From assembly GCF_015218165.1 (NCBI RefSeq), contig NZ_CP048659.1, positions 3,782,001 to 3,846,000 on the forward strand: a stretch of 64,000 nucleotides of DNA, read 5' to 3'. Shown in pieces: positions 52,228-61,231 of the stretch. Position numbers and translations under genes: made by a program. The DNA is from Acinetobacter piscicola. Lineage in GTDB: Bacteria; Pseudomonadota; Gammaproteobacteria; Pseudomonadales; Moraxellaceae. Below the pieces are notes generated by a model. The model was not told the DNA's origin. It saw only the letters and a list, made by a program, of their open reading frames with translations, and did not search any database. How positions within the stretch are numbered: position 1 is the first letter of the stretch; each line of letters begins with the position of its first letter.

Positions 52228-53190
52228 ATGGAATCAATCGGTAATCTTTGGCTGTATTTTGCATTTTTTGCAATTGTTGCAGTCATGCTTCTCATCGACT
52301 TTCTAGGCTTTAAACAAAAAGAAGGGCAAGAAGTAAAAGTTAAAACCGCAGCGTACTGGAGTATTGCTTGGGTCACGGTTGCAACTTTATTTGGTGGTGG
52401 TTTGTGGTTGTATCTACAACAAACCGCAGGTGTGACCATCGCCAATACCAAAACCATGGAATATTTTGCAGGTTATTTACTCGAAAAATCCCTCGCAATT
52501 GACAACGTTTTCGTCTGGATGATGATCTTCGCAGCTTTTGCTATTCCGCCCGCTTTACAACGTAAATTATTACTCTACGGCGTACTCGGTGCAATCGTAT
52601 TAAGAACCATTTTTATCTTTATTGGTGCATGGTTCGTTCAAGAATTTTCGTGGATTTTATATATTTTCGGTGCATTTTTGGTCTATACAGGCTTTAAATT
52701 ATTGAAAGGTCAAGATGAAGAAGACAGCAATATTGAAGATATGGCGATTCTAAAATGGTTGCGTAAACACATGCGAATTATGCCGAATTTGGAAGGTGGA
52801 AAATTCTTTGTCCGTCAAAATGGCGTGTTATGGGCAACGCCATTATTCTTGGTCTTGATTTTAGTGGAAGCATCTGATGTTATCTTTGCGGTCGACTCTA
52901 TTCCTGCAATCTTTGCTGTCACAACCGACCCCTTTATTGTATTAACCGCAAACCTCATGGCGATTTTAGGTTTACGTGCAATGTTTTTCCTGCTTTCAGG
53001 TGCAGCAGCAAAAATGCATTATTTGCCATATGGTCTTGGGATTATTCTCGTTTTCATCGGCTTTAAAATGTTAATGCTCGATGTGTTCCATATGCCAATT
53101 TGGATTTCGTTAGGCTTTATTGTGATTGTCTTAGCGATCACAGCATGGTTATCGATTCTATATAATAAGAAACAAACACTAAACTCTTAA
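52228..53190 (+). CDS. TerC-family membrane protein (Alx/YoaE type), probable Mn2+ exporter
   Basis: 320 residues from the ATG with AAATGGAG upstream. About nine hydrophobic segments. EYFAGYLLEKSLAIDNVFVW and LVEASDVIFAVDSIPAIFAVT carry the paired acidic residues of the family. Role: by analogy with Alx and related proteins, exports excess Mn2+ from the cytosol, and the Mn riboswitch upstream supports that. A terminator follows the gene. Confidence 0.92.
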   Translation: MESIGNLWLYFAFFAIVAVMLLIDFLGFKQKEGQEVKVKTAAYWSIAWVTVATLFGGGLWLYLQQTAGVTIANTKTMEYFAGYLLEKSLAIDNVFVWMMIFAAFAIPPALQRKLLLYGVLGAIVLRTIFIFIGAWFVQEFSWILYIFGAFLVYTGFKLLKGQDEEDSNIEDMAILKWLRKHMRIMPNLEGGKFFVRQNGVLWATPLFLVLILVEASDVIFAVDSIPAIFAVTTDPFIVLTANLMAILGLRAMFFLLSGAAAKMHYLPYGLGIILVFIGFKMLMLDVFHMPIWISLGFIVIVLAITAWLSILYNKKQTLNS

Positions 53191-53199
53191 GTTCCGTTT

Positions 53200-53228
53200 A
53201 AAAAGCCTTTCTCAATGAAAGGCTTTTT
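53200..53228. terminator. Terminator after the TerC-family gene
   Basis: Perfect 12-bp stem (53200-53211, 53217-53228) with a 5-nt loop and flanking A and T runs; it serves both convergent genes. Confidence 0.9.
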
Positions 53229-53239
53229 AAAAATCAATA

Positions 53240-53836
53240 TCAGGACACAATCTCTAACTTTTCCCATCGCTGCAAAAACCGTTTAGACATCACACGTTGC
53301 ATAAACACATCATGGCTGACCAACCGATCATTCCAGCGTAACTTTAATGCAAATAAATCATACAAACCGAAGGGTGCAATGATCTCTAAATCATCATTTT
53401 CTAATAAACGTATTGCGATTGCAGTGGCTGTTTCAGGCCAAACGGACAAAGCCTCATGTAACGAAGCATAAGGCAAAATCGACTGACCATTTTCCGTGCT
53501 ATACCATGTATGCACAGTGGCTTGATTCACAACATCCCACTCATTTTCAGGGAAATTTTGGATTAATTGTCTCGTAATTTCATGGGTTATTCTTTGATGC
53601 TCTTCATGCTCATCAAAGAAAATGACGTCAATTTCGCTGTGTATCACATCATAGGTTTGACCATGTAAAACTGACCATACAAGGTTGCGAATCACACCCG
53701 CACTCAAATATGCATCGGGTGCAATGTGTCTTAAATAAACCAATCTTTGCCACAAGGCTTGTTCACGAAAAATTATTTCTATCAGGGCCTGATCAAAATT
53801 CTGTTTTGTAAAATCAAATAGTTGTAGGTTTTTCAT
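53240..53836 (-). CDS. Nucleotidyltransferase family protein (NTP_transf_6/DUF925)
   Basis: 198 residues. AYLSAGVIRNLVWSVLHGQ (with a G..RN motif), SEIDVIFFDEHEE (acidic pair) and FGLYDLFALKLRWN match the DUF925 group of nucleotidyltransferase-fold proteins. Cytoplasmic. Substrate unknown. The gene stands alone, convergent with the TerC-family gene. Confidence 0.82.
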   Translation of the reverse strand: MKNLQLFDFTKQNFDQALIEIIFREQALWQRLVYLRHIAPDAYLSAGVIRNLVWSVLHGQTYDVIHSEIDVIFFDEHEEHQRITHEITRQLIQNFPENEWDVVNQATVHTWYSTENGQSILPYASLHEALSVWPETATAIAIRLLENDDLEIIAPFGLYDLFALKLRWNDRLVSHDVFMQRVMSKRFLQRWEKLEIVS

Positions 53837-53978
53837 GCGCTTTCAACATGCTTTTTTGGAAAAATAGTCACTGTACAATTTCAGCACATGCCCATATTAT
53901 ACAGCGCATAAAATTTGTTTTAATTTTTATTCTGTTAGAAAGCAAATAGATAAAAATACTGAAAATGCAAGGCAGACC

Positions 53979-54347
53979 ATGCGTTCAAAAAAAATCAGTT
54001 TAGTCATTGTGCCACTTTTGATGACTGCGTGTAGTAGTCATGATAAACCACTTGTTCAAGATGTTTATAACAGCCAATATGATTGTGCATACGATTGGGA
54101 TACAGAACTCTGTGAAGAAGAACAAACCACGAGTTCATCCCATAGTGGCTATTATGGCGGGATACGTTATATAGGCCCGCAATATTATCAGGGCAATCGT
54201 AAAGTGAATTTTGCAGGGCGTAAAATCCAACCCTCAAGCAATCTCAGTGTTGGGCAACCTTATATTTCCCAAGTCGCCAAATCAAATAGTAAATCTTCAC
54301 CTGTGCGTGGTGGTTTTGGACGTAGTGGCGGATCATTTGGTGGTTAA
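53979..54347 (+). CDS. Small YgiB-like lipoprotein
   Basis: 122 residues. The signal sequence ends in lipobox LMTACS, so it is probably an outer-membrane lipoprotein. Mature part: YDCAYDWDTELCEE near the start, then Gly/Tyr- and Gly/Ser-rich stretches ending in GGFGRSGGSFGG, as in DUF1190/YgiB proteins. The next gene is YgiC-like, the same pair as ygiB-ygiC in E. coli, and this supports the call. Function unknown. Confidence 0.72.
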   Translation: MRSKKISLVIVPLLMTACSSHDKPLVQDVYNSQYDCAYDWDTELCEEEQTTSSSHSGYYGGIRYIGPQYYQGNRKVNFAGRKIQPSSNLSVGQPYISQVAKSNSKSSPVRGGFGRSGGSFGG

Positions 54348-54401
54348 AACTCACATCCTGAGTTTGCTGTAACAATTCATTTAAAAGTTATTGATGACAT
54401 T

Positions 54402-55562
54402 ATGAAAAGAAAACTGTTCCAAGCCCGTCCAAACTGGCAGCAAGAACACGAAAATATTGGCTTTGATTATTATAATTTACCTTCTGCGGATGGCTCGATT
54501 TATTGGTCTGAAGGGGTAGCATATGAGTTTAGCTTAAAGCAAATCGAACAGCTTGAAGATGCCTCGAATGAACTGCATCAAATGTGCTTACACGTGGCAG
54601 GGGAGATGATTCAGCAGGGTAATTATCCTGATTATTTTCAAATACCACACAGCGCTATTCCGCTCATTGAACATTCATGGCATCACCATGCACCCATGCT
54701 TTATGGACGTTTTGACTTTGCCTATGATGGTCAACAAATCAAGATGCTTGAATACAATGCCGATACCCCTACAGGTTTACTTGAAGCATCAGTTGCACAG
54801 TGGCATTGGATTGAACAAGTTGAAAATATTGCAAACCGTGATCAATTTAATAGTATTCATGAAGACCTGATTAAACGCTGGAAAACAATTTTTCCACGTG
54901 GCGCACATATCCATTTTGCAGCATGCCAAGAAGCAGGACGTGAAGACTGGGGCAATCTGGAATATTTAATGGATACAGCCTTTCAAGCAGGGCATAAAGT
55001 GTCTGAGCTATCGATGGAAAATATCGGTTGGGATGGCAACAACTTTGTCGATTTGAATGATCAAGAAATTCAAAATTTGTTTAAGCTGTATCCTTGGGAA
55101 TGGATTTGGGAAGAAAATTTTTCTCAGTACTTAAAACCTGAAACGCATTGGGTTGAGCCGTGTTGGAAAATGCTCTTGTCCAATAAAGCACTATTAGTCG
55201 AGCTTTGGAAGAAGTTTCCGCATCATCCGTTATTACTCGAATCACATGCATTTAAATCTGATATGCAGCTGCATGGCAAATGGGTCAAAAAACCTATTTT
55301 GGCACGTGAAGGTGCCAATATTCGTGTAGTACAGGACAATCTCGACCAAGGTGCTGCATCGGGTAGTTTCTATTTCGATGATTATGATAAATATGGCTAC
55401 ATCGCGCAGAAATGGGTAGATACGCCGTTATTTGATGGCAAATTACCAACCTTAGGTTTATGGATGGTGGGACACACCTGTGCAGGTATGTCGATCCGTG
55501 AGGACGAGTTTGACATTATTGGCAATGATGCACATTTTGCAGCACATTATTTTGTGGAATAA
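54402..55562 (+). CDS. YgiC-like glutathionylspermidine-synthase-family protein
   Basis: 386 residues with the ATP-grasp C-S ligase-like layout: RPNWQQEHENIGFDYYN, MLEYNADTPTGLLEA, NLFKLYPWEWIWEE, SNKALLVELWKKFPHHPLLL and KPILAREGANIRV match E. coli YgiC motif by motif as I recall. Role: unknown in YgiC; the family joins glutathione to polyamines in other members. It forms an operon with the lipoprotein upstream (54-bp gap). Confidence 0.9.
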   Translation: MKRKLFQARPNWQQEHENIGFDYYNLPSADGSIYWSEGVAYEFSLKQIEQLEDASNELHQMCLHVAGEMIQQGNYPDYFQIPHSAIPLIEHSWHHHAPMLYGRFDFAYDGQQIKMLEYNADTPTGLLEASVAQWHWIEQVENIANRDQFNSIHEDLIKRWKTIFPRGAHIHFAACQEAGREDWGNLEYLMDTAFQAGHKVSELSMENIGWDGNNFVDLNDQEIQNLFKLYPWEWIWEENFSQYLKPETHWVEPCWKMLLSNKALLVELWKKFPHHPLLLESHAFKSDMQLHGKWVKKPILAREGANIRVVQDNLDQGAASGSFYFDDYDKYGYIAQKWVDTPLFDGKLPTLGLWMVGHTCAGMSIREDEFDIIGNDAHFAAHYFVE

Positions 55563-55673
55563 ACACGATGTACTTAAAATGTACATTGATCTACGCAGAG
55601 AAAAGATGATTTCAAAATTAATCACTCAAAATCAGATCAGATAAAATTCAACAAATTTATTGACCCTAAAATA

Positions 55674-55703
55674 AAAAAGCCGATCTTATCAATATCGGCT
55701 TTT
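55674..55703. terminator. Terminator between convergent genes
   Basis: AAAAGCCGAT and its complement (10-bp stem, about 55675-55684 with 55694-55703) and a 9-nt loop, with A and T runs. Confidence 0.8.
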
Positions 55704-55727
55704 CAACAACATAGACACTCGATGAGA

Positions 55728-56201
55728 TTAAATCGTATGCTCGGCTACTCGTTTCATGTATTTATTCAAACGGGTAAAAAATAAAATCTGTAAAAAAATG
55801 GTAAAAGCAGAGACACACCATTCATACCACAGATCAAAAGCAGTATTTTCTAGTTGGAAAAACTGATAAATCCCCAGTAATACCAAGCCAAATACAATAC
55901 CTGCGACTGTGGTTTGCAACAAAATTGGAAATGATAATGCCGTGATCCGATTCATAAAATGCACACCATGATCACCGCCATTGGCAACATAGCTGCGCTG
56001 AATCCCAATAAACATAATGATTAAAGTTAAAATTGCTTCCACCCCAATCACACGTATATCGTAATAAGGTGAATACATACCATAGTAATACACAGCACTG
56101 ACGACCAATGCGGCGATCAAATAATAATTTTTATAATGGCGTTTCTCTAAAGTGTCTTCTGAAAGTTCATGCGCTAAGGCTTTGGTATTCCAAAAATACA
56201 T
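55728..56201 (-). CDS. Membrane protein of unknown function
   Basis: 157 residues with four hydrophobic segments (about 26-43, 51-68, 88-110, 124-141). No family recognised. ATG start with no strong ribosome-binding site. It lies alone between the YgiC-like gene and guaD. Confidence 0.6.
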   Translation of the reverse strand: MYFWNTKALAHELSEDTLEKRHYKNYYLIAALVVSAVYYYGMYSPYYDIRVIGVEAILTLIIMFIGIQRSYVANGGDHGVHFMNRITALSFPILLQTTVAGIVFGLVLLGIYQFFQLENTAFDLWYEWCVSAFTIFLQILFFTRLNKYMKRVAEHTI

Positions 56202-56380
56202 AAATATTGTTATCTCTTATTCGTTGATTTGTGCACACTTTACGCATTCTTTTCACAAAGATAAAGCACTAAAACCAACACTTTCATGGCAGCTGTCACT
56301 GTGCATTCAGACATAAATTACTGAAGCATGCTACTAAATGGGCTACAATCAATCGAAAAAATTCACAACGTAGGTTCAAA

Positions 56381-57697
56381 ATGTCTTCTATCATTGCAAC
56401 GACGGCGATTCGCGGTCGCTTCCTCGATATTCAGAATACGGTTGCCCAAGCGCGTGATATTCACGACCAAGTGCGATATGTAGAAGATGGTTTATTACTC
56501 ATCAATGACGGAAAAATTGTTTGGTTTGGTGCTTGGACGGAAGGGCAAACCTATTTGCCTGCTGATCTCAAAGTTGAACATTATGCAAATCAATTAATTG
56601 TTCCAGGTTTTATCGACACACATATTCATTTTCCTCAAACAGAAATGGTCGGTGCCTACGGTGAACAACTTTTAGAATGGCTCAATACCTATACCTTCCC
56701 AACTGAAATTCAATTTCAAGATAAAGCTTATGCTGACCAAATTGCCCATTTCTTTATCAATGAACTTCTAAAAAATGGTACAACCACAGCTTTAGTATTC
56801 TGTACAGTACATCCACAATCAGTTGATGCCTTGTTTGAGGCGGCTGAACGCCATCAAATGCGTTTGATCGCAGGTAAAGTGATGATGGATCGTCATGCAC
56901 CTGAAGCACTCACAGACACAGCAGAAAGTGCGTATGATGACTCCAAAGCCCTCATTGAAAAATGGCATGGCAAAGGGCGTAACCTGTATGCGATTACCCC
57001 ACGTTTTGCTCCGACCTCAACGCCTGAACAATTGCAGCGGGCAGGGCAGCTCAAAGCTGAATATCCTGATGTCTATGTACATACCCATTTAAGTGAAAAT
57101 AAAAATGAAATCGCATGGGTTAAAGAATTATTCCCTGAACAAAAAGGGTATTTGGATGTGTATCACCATTATGGCTTAACAGGCGAGCGTTCGGTTTTTG
57201 CCCATTGTGTGCATTTGGAAGAACATGAATGGGATTGTATGCATGATACAGACTCGGCCATCGCGTTCTGTCCAACCTCAAACCTGTTCCTCGGCAGTGG
57301 TTTATTTCCATTGAAAAAAACATGGGAAAAGCAAGTCAAAGTTGGACTCGGAACTGATATTGGCGCAGGGACATCATTCTGTCAATTACAAACATTAAAT
57401 GAAGCCTATAAAGTACAGCAACTACAGGGTGACAAACTGTCTGCCTTTGAGTCGCTTTATCATGCCACGCTTGGCGGTGCCAAAGCCTTAGACTTGCAAG
57501 ATAAATTAGGCAACTTCAATGTCGGCAAAGAAGCAGATTTTGTGGTCTTGAACTTAAAAGCGACAGCGCTACAACAGTTACGTCAGCAACGTGCCAAAAA
57601 CATTGAAGATGCGTTATTTGCCTTATTTACTATGGGGGATGATCGTAATATTCAAGCCACGTATATCTATGGAAATAAAGCCTATGAACAAAGCTAA
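56381..57697 (+). CDS. guaD: Guanine deaminase
   Basis: 438 residues, amidohydrolase superfamily. GFIDTHIHFPQTEMVG carries the HxH zinc site, VHTHLSENKNEI and FAHCVHLEEHEWD hold the next metal/catalytic histidines, and CPTSNLFLGSGLFPL and GLGTDIGAGTS complete the family pattern. Role: deaminates guanine to xanthine in purine salvage or breakdown. A small frame overlaps its last 14 bp; hpt follows 240 bp later. Confidence 0.95.
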   Translation: MSSIIATTAIRGRFLDIQNTVAQARDIHDQVRYVEDGLLLINDGKIVWFGAWTEGQTYLPADLKVEHYANQLIVPGFIDTHIHFPQTEMVGAYGEQLLEWLNTYTFPTEIQFQDKAYADQIAHFFINELLKNGTTTALVFCTVHPQSVDALFEAAERHQMRLIAGKVMMDRHAPEALTDTAESAYDDSKALIEKWHGKGRNLYAITPRFAPTSTPEQLQRAGQLKAEYPDVYVHTHLSENKNEIAWVKELFPEQKGYLDVYHHYGLTGERSVFAHCVHLEEHEWDCMHDTDSAIAFCPTSNLFLGSGLFPLKKTWEKQVKVGLGTDIGAGTSFCQLQTLNEAYKVQQLQGDKLSAFESLYHATLGGAKALDLQDKLGNFNVGKEADFVVLNLKATALQQLRQQRAKNIEDALFALFTMGDDRNIQATYIYGNKAYEQS

Positions 57698-57797
57698 ACA
57701 ACCACAGCAAAAGCTGAAACAATCCAAGAAAAAATTGATTTTAATTGGAACAGTTTTTGTGGTCTGTGCGCTCTTGCTGAAAAAAGATGCTCACTAA
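57684..57797 (+). CDS. Possible 37-residue single-pass membrane protein
   Basis: ATG at 57684 opens a short frame that overlaps the end of guaD by 14 bp. A basic N-terminus (KAKQPQQKLKQSKKKL) is followed by one hydrophobic segment (about ILIGTVFVVCALLL) and KKDAH. A GGA lies 10 bp upstream. The charge pattern looks like a true small membrane protein, but there is no homologue evidence. Confidence 0.4.
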   Translation: MNKAKQPQQKLKQSKKKLILIGTVFVVCALLLKKDAH

Positions 57798-57874
57798 ACT
57801 TTAGCGTTTTTACATTTCAACTGGCAAAAAAGATGCATCTTCAGTCGATATGTTTTAAAATTGATGCATCTTAT

Positions 57875-57900
57875 AGGTGTTGCTCGTCAACACCTTTTTT
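57875..57900 (+). terminator. Terminator of guaD
   Basis: AGGTGTTG with its complement (57875-57882, 57888-57895), a 5-nt loop and T6. Just before it, two GATGCATC palindromic words sit about 35 bp apart and can also pair. Confidence 0.85.
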
Positions 57901-57939
57901 ACTTTGCGAATTTGATATTTTTAGTTTTAGGTATTTCCC

Positions 57940-58467
57940 ATGACTGTTGAAATGAAAGTAATGATTTCTGCTGAAGAAATTCAAGCAAAAGTTCAGGAAC
58001 TTGGTCAGCACATTAATGCGCATTATGCCAATAGTGACAAAGAGTTGGTATTAATCGGATTATTGCGTGGTTCAGTGATTTTCATGGCAGATCTTTGCCG
58101 TACAATCACCAAAGAACATGAACTCGACTTCATGACCGTATCAAGTTACGGTGGTGGGACAACTTCAACACGTGATGTCAAAATTTTAAAAGATCTTGAT
58201 GGTGAAATTCGTGGTAAAGATGTACTCATCATCGAAGACATCATCGACTCGGGCAATACCCTAAGCAAAGTGCTCGAAATTTTAAGCACGCGCCAACCCA
58301 ACTCGATTGAACTTTGTACTTTAGTGAGCAAACCTTCACGCCGTGAAATCGAACTCGATGTGAAATTTTTAGGTTTTGAAGTCGAAGATAAATTTATTGT
58401 GGGTTATGGTCTGGACTATGACCAAAAATATCGTCATCTTCCATTTATTGGTGAAATTGGTCTGTAA
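57940..58467 (+). CDS. hpt: Hypoxanthine phosphoribosyltransferase
   Basis: 175 residues. DVLIIEDIIDSGNTLSKVL is the PRPP-binding loop, and VSSYGGGTTSTRDVKI and KFLGFEVEDKFIVGYGLDY are typical of Hpt. Role: salvages hypoxanthine (and weakly guanine) to nucleotides; fits next to guaD. Own terminator downstream. Confidence 0.95.
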   Translation: MTVEMKVMISAEEIQAKVQELGQHINAHYANSDKELVLIGLLRGSVIFMADLCRTITKEHELDFMTVSSYGGGTTSTRDVKILKDLDGEIRGKDVLIIEDIIDSGNTLSKVLEILSTRQPNSIELCTLVSKPSRREIELDVKFLGFEVEDKFIVGYGLDYDQKYRHLPFIGEIGL

Positions 58468-58501
58468 TTCAGCTTTGATATAATTTCCCCCCATAATACT
58501 T

Positions 58502-58524
58502 AAGCGGCTTCGGTCGCTTTTTTT
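58502..58524 (+). terminator. Terminator of hpt
   Basis: AAGCGGC pairs with GTCGCTT (one G-T pair) around a TTCG tetraloop, with a T tail. Confidence 0.8.
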
Positions 58525-58665
58525 ATGTTTCATTTCCACTACTTTAGAACAAAAATGCAACAACTTGTAGCATATCAATTCTTTCAATCATCATATAAAT
58601 ATTCAAAAATAACAATCAGGTTAACGTTCTAAATTCAAGATCAGACAAAGAAAAGGAGAAGGATT

Positions 58666-58917
58666 ATGATGGCACTGATTGGCGCAATCATCATCGGTTT
58701 TTTTGCAGGTCTCATTGCACGTGCAATTCATCCAGGGAATGATAAAGCAGGCTTCATTGTCACAGTTGCTTTGGGGATTATCGGTTCATTGGTTGCAACC
58801 TATGGCGGTCGAATCATCGGACTCTATTCTGACGGCTCATCAGCAGGCTTTATTGCCTCTGTGATTGGTGCAATTATCGTTTTGTTTATTTACAACATGG
58901 TCACCAAGAAAAGCTAA
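58666..58917 (+). CDS. GlsB/YeaQ/YmgE-family stress membrane protein
   Basis: 83 residues with three hydrophobic segments. GFFAGLIARAIHPGNDKAGF and GIIGSLVATYGG (described by parts) are the pattern of the transglycosylase-associated family. Start ATG after AAAAGGAGAAGGATT. Inner-membrane protein, often stress-induced in other bacteria; exact role unknown. Terminator downstream. Confidence 0.9.
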   Translation: MMALIGAIIIGFFAGLIARAIHPGNDKAGFIVTVALGIIGSLVATYGGRIIGLYSDGSSAGFIASVIGAIIVLFIYNMVTKKS

Positions 58918-58934
58918 TGCAAACGTGAAAACTT

Positions 58935-58962
58935 AAAAGCATCTCCATCGAGATGCTTTTTT
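58935..58962. terminator. Terminator between convergent genes
   Basis: Perfect 11-bp stem (58935-58945, 58950-58960) with a CATC loop and a T8 tail. Confidence 0.9.
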
Positions 58963-58969
58963 TTATTTT

Positions 58970-59674
58970 TTACAAACCAAAATTTTGCCAAATTTTTTCA
59001 ATTTCTTCGGCAGGGTAGGCACCCATCACAGTATGACCATTCGAGAAAATAATTGCAGGTGTCCCATGTAGACCCAATTGTTTACCCAAAATCAAATTAC
59101 GTTCAATGGGTGTGGCACAATTGGCTGCAGCTGTGGGTTGAATATTGTTTTGAATTAAATTGTGCCATGCATAGGCTTTATTGTCAGAACACCAGACTTG
59201 TTTAGAGGGCAGAATCGACTGATTTTTAATAGGATAAATAAAAGTATAAATCGTGACATTATTCAGCTTGGCTAAATTCCCTTCAAGACTTTTGCAATAT
59301 GGGCAATTTGGGTCAGAAAAGATGGCGAGCTGACGCTGACCATTCCCCCTGACTGTTTTAATTGCATCATTAAAGGGGAGCTTTTTAAAATCAGCTTTGG
59401 GGCTATTTTGAAGTGCTAAATCTTTGGTGAGGTTTTTTTGGTCTTTCAGCCGAATCATTGAACCAATAAACAGATGCTGTACATCTTCATTAACGTAAAC
59501 CACCTGACCATCTAATGTACCACTGTACAAGCCTTGCATTTCAGTGGCTTGTACATTGTCGATTTTGACATTTGGATATTGCTGCGACAGTTTGGCTTTA
59601 ACACTGTCAACATTGGCAAAACTACTGCCACAAACAGCGAGACTTAAACTCAATGCGATCAATTGCTTTAACAT
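58970..59674 (-). CDS. DsbC-like periplasmic disulfide isomerase
   Basis: 234 residues. A signal peptide ends near CGSSFANVD. The N-terminal dimerisation domain (about 22-85) is followed by a thioredoxin fold with FSDPNCPYCKSLE; the active-site CPYC is present. A second Cys pair (WCSDN and AANCAT) matches the structural disulfide of DsbC. Role: corrects wrong disulfides in the periplasm; a reducing partner such as DsbD is not in this window. Confidence 0.92.
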   Translation of the reverse strand: MLKQLIALSLSLAVCGSSFANVDSVKAKLSQQYPNVKIDNVQATEMQGLYSGTLDGQVVYVNEDVQHLFIGSMIRLKDQKNLTKDLALQNSPKADFKKLPFNDAIKTVRGNGQRQLAIFSDPNCPYCKSLEGNLAKLNNVTIYTFIYPIKNQSILPSKQVWCSDNKAYAWHNLIQNNIQPTAAANCATPIERNLILGKQLGLHGTPAIIFSNGHTVMGAYPAEEIEKIWQNFGL

Positions 59675-59755
59675 ATTGAATAAATATCTTAGAAATTTAA
59701 ATAATCAAAATATTAAAGCACAATCTAACACCCCTGATGTTGAAGAACTGTTGTT

Positions 59756-60733
59756 TCAATGCGTTTCACGTGGAACAAAGTTAAACATTGCAGGACGATT
59801 GATTTCCACAGAAATATGTACCAATTCTTCATGTATGGCTAATGCCTGACGAATACGATCTGCGGTTAAGTCCTGCAGTGGTGTTTGCAACGCTAAAATC
59901 ACTGAAAACTTGCCTTTACCCACTTTCCAAACATGCAAATCTGTAATCTGAATATCCAATTTTAAATCTGAAATCACATCACGTATTTCATCTACGACAG
60001 GATGATCCATTTCAGCATCTAATAAAGTTTTTCCTGTTTCCTTGATCAATCCAAACGACCATCTACCCACTAAAATTGCACCGACGATTCCCAATAAAGC
60101 ATCTAAAAAGTCCCAACCAAAATATTTTCCTGCGAATAAAGCAATGATCGCTAAAACAGACGTTAGAGCATCTGCAACTACATGTAAAAATGCTGCTTTT
60201 TGGTTTAAATCATGCTCATGATGCTCGCCATGTTCATGTTCATGTTCATGAGGGTGATGGTGATGGTGATGGTGATGGTGATGGTCATCATGCAATAACC
60301 ACGCACACATCAGGTTAATCCCTAAACCTAAAATCGCAATAACAATTGCTTCATTATAATGAATCTGTACAGGGTGAAATAGGCGCTCAACCGACTGAAA
60401 AGCCATAAATAAAGCCACAACCATCAACAAAATTGCACTGCTATAACCAGCAAGAATCTCGATTTTCCAAGTCCCAAAACTAAAACGGGCATCTTGTGCA
60501 TAATGCCGTGCTGCTCGATATGCCATATATGCCAAGCCCAGCGCTAACATATGGGAACTCATGTGCCAACCATCAGCAAGTAAAGCCATTGAATTAAAAA
60601 CCCAACCGCCTGCAATCTCAAAAATCATCATCAGCCCTGTCAAAATCGTGGCAAATAAGATTTTCTTCTGTGCTAAAGGATTGCCTTCGTCAAATTGATG
60701 AGAATGCTGCCGTTGAATGGTTTTAAATTGCAT
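59756..60733 (-). CDS. dmeF: Cation diffusion facilitator, Co2+/Ni2+ efflux DmeF
   Basis: 325 residues from the ATG of MQFKTIQRQ; an upstream TTG is less likely. Six hydrophobic segments; SMALLADGWHMSSH and AFLHVVADALTSV carry the HxxxD-type metal sites, and the loop between helices 4 and 5 has ten consecutive His followed by PHEHEHEHGEHHEHD. ARFSFGTWKIEILAGY follows the DmeF pattern. Role: exports Co2+ and Ni2+ from the cytosol. It is divergent from a RcnR-type regulator with two operators between. Confidence 0.9.
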   Translation of the reverse strand: MQFKTIQRQHSHQFDEGNPLAQKKILFATILTGLMMIFEIAGGWVFNSMALLADGWHMSSHMLALGLAYMAYRAARHYAQDARFSFGTWKIEILAGYSSAILLMVVALFMAFQSVERLFHPVQIHYNEAIVIAILGLGINLMCAWLLHDDHHHHHHHHHHPHEHEHEHGEHHEHDLNQKAAFLHVVADALTSVLAIIALFAGKYFGWDFLDALLGIVGAILVGRWSFGLIKETGKTLLDAEMDHPVVDEIRDVISDLKLDIQITDLHVWKVGKGKFSVILALQTPLQDLTADRIRQALAIHEELVHISVEINRPAMFNFVPRETH

Positions 60734-60749
60734 GTGAATTGAATCCAAT

Positions 60750-60801
60750 ATACTCCCCTAGAGTATATTCTCGGATTTTAAAATATACTATAAGGGAGTA
60801 T
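60750..60801. promoter_or_regulatory. Two RcnR-type operators between dmeF and dmeR
   Basis: ATACTCCCCTAGAGTAT (60750-60766) and ATACTATAAGGGAGTAT (60785-60801), in opposite orientation; the first reads ATACTCTAGGGGAGTAT on the other strand. Both fit the TACT-G-tract-AGTA shape of RcnR-like repressors. They sit 16-20 bp from each gene start region, so a bound repressor would cover both promoters. Confidence 0.8.
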
Positions 60802-60820
60802 ATTTTTTTGGAGTCAATAG

Positions 60821-61087
60821 ATGGGACATTTACATCAAGATCAAAAAGTTTTAAATCGGGTCAAGCGTCTCAAAGGGCAGATCAATGCAGTGGAAGAGTC
60901 TTTAATCCAACAGGATAAATCTTGTATTGAGATTTTACAGCAGGTGGCAGCCATTAAAGGTGCAGTAAATGGCTTAATGAATGAACTGATTGAAGCCCAC
61001 TTGAAAGAACATGTTATTTCAGATCATCAGGCTATAGATGAAGCAGAGCTTGAAATTTTTATGCAATTGTTAAAACGTTACGGATAA
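60821..61087 (+). CDS. dmeR: RcnR/CsoR-family metal-sensing repressor (DmeR)
   Basis: 88 residues, all helical. His3, Cys35, His60 and His64 match the Ni/Co ligands of RcnR; no second Cys at the CsoR position. Role: represses dmeF until Co2+ or Ni2+ binds. GGAG lies 8 bp before the ATG. It is divergent from dmeF. Confidence 0.88.
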   Translation: MGHLHQDQKVLNRVKRLKGQINAVEESLIQQDKSCIEILQQVAAIKGAVNGLMNELIEAHLKEHVISDHQAIDEAELEIFMQLLKRYG

Positions 61088-61162
61088 TTTGACCAACGAA
61101 TTAAAAACACATTGACCTGTTGCTGATTAAGTTTTAATCTGACATCCAATCAGACTCCTCCC

Positions 61163-61197
61163 GCCAAACTCAATTTCTTTGAGCTTGGCTTTTTTTA
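61163..61197 (+). terminator. Terminator of dmeR
   Basis: GCCAAACTC pairs with GAGCTTGGC (one mismatch) around a 9-nt loop, with a T7 tail. Confidence 0.7.
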
Positions 61198-61231
61198 TCT
61201 GCAAATGATTTAGAAATTAAGTGCTCAATAC

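Noticed and set aside
57841..57874. Paired GATGCATC palindromes before the guaD terminator as an operator
   Set aside because: They lie downstream of genes, next to a terminator, and are more likely part of a transcript-end structure.
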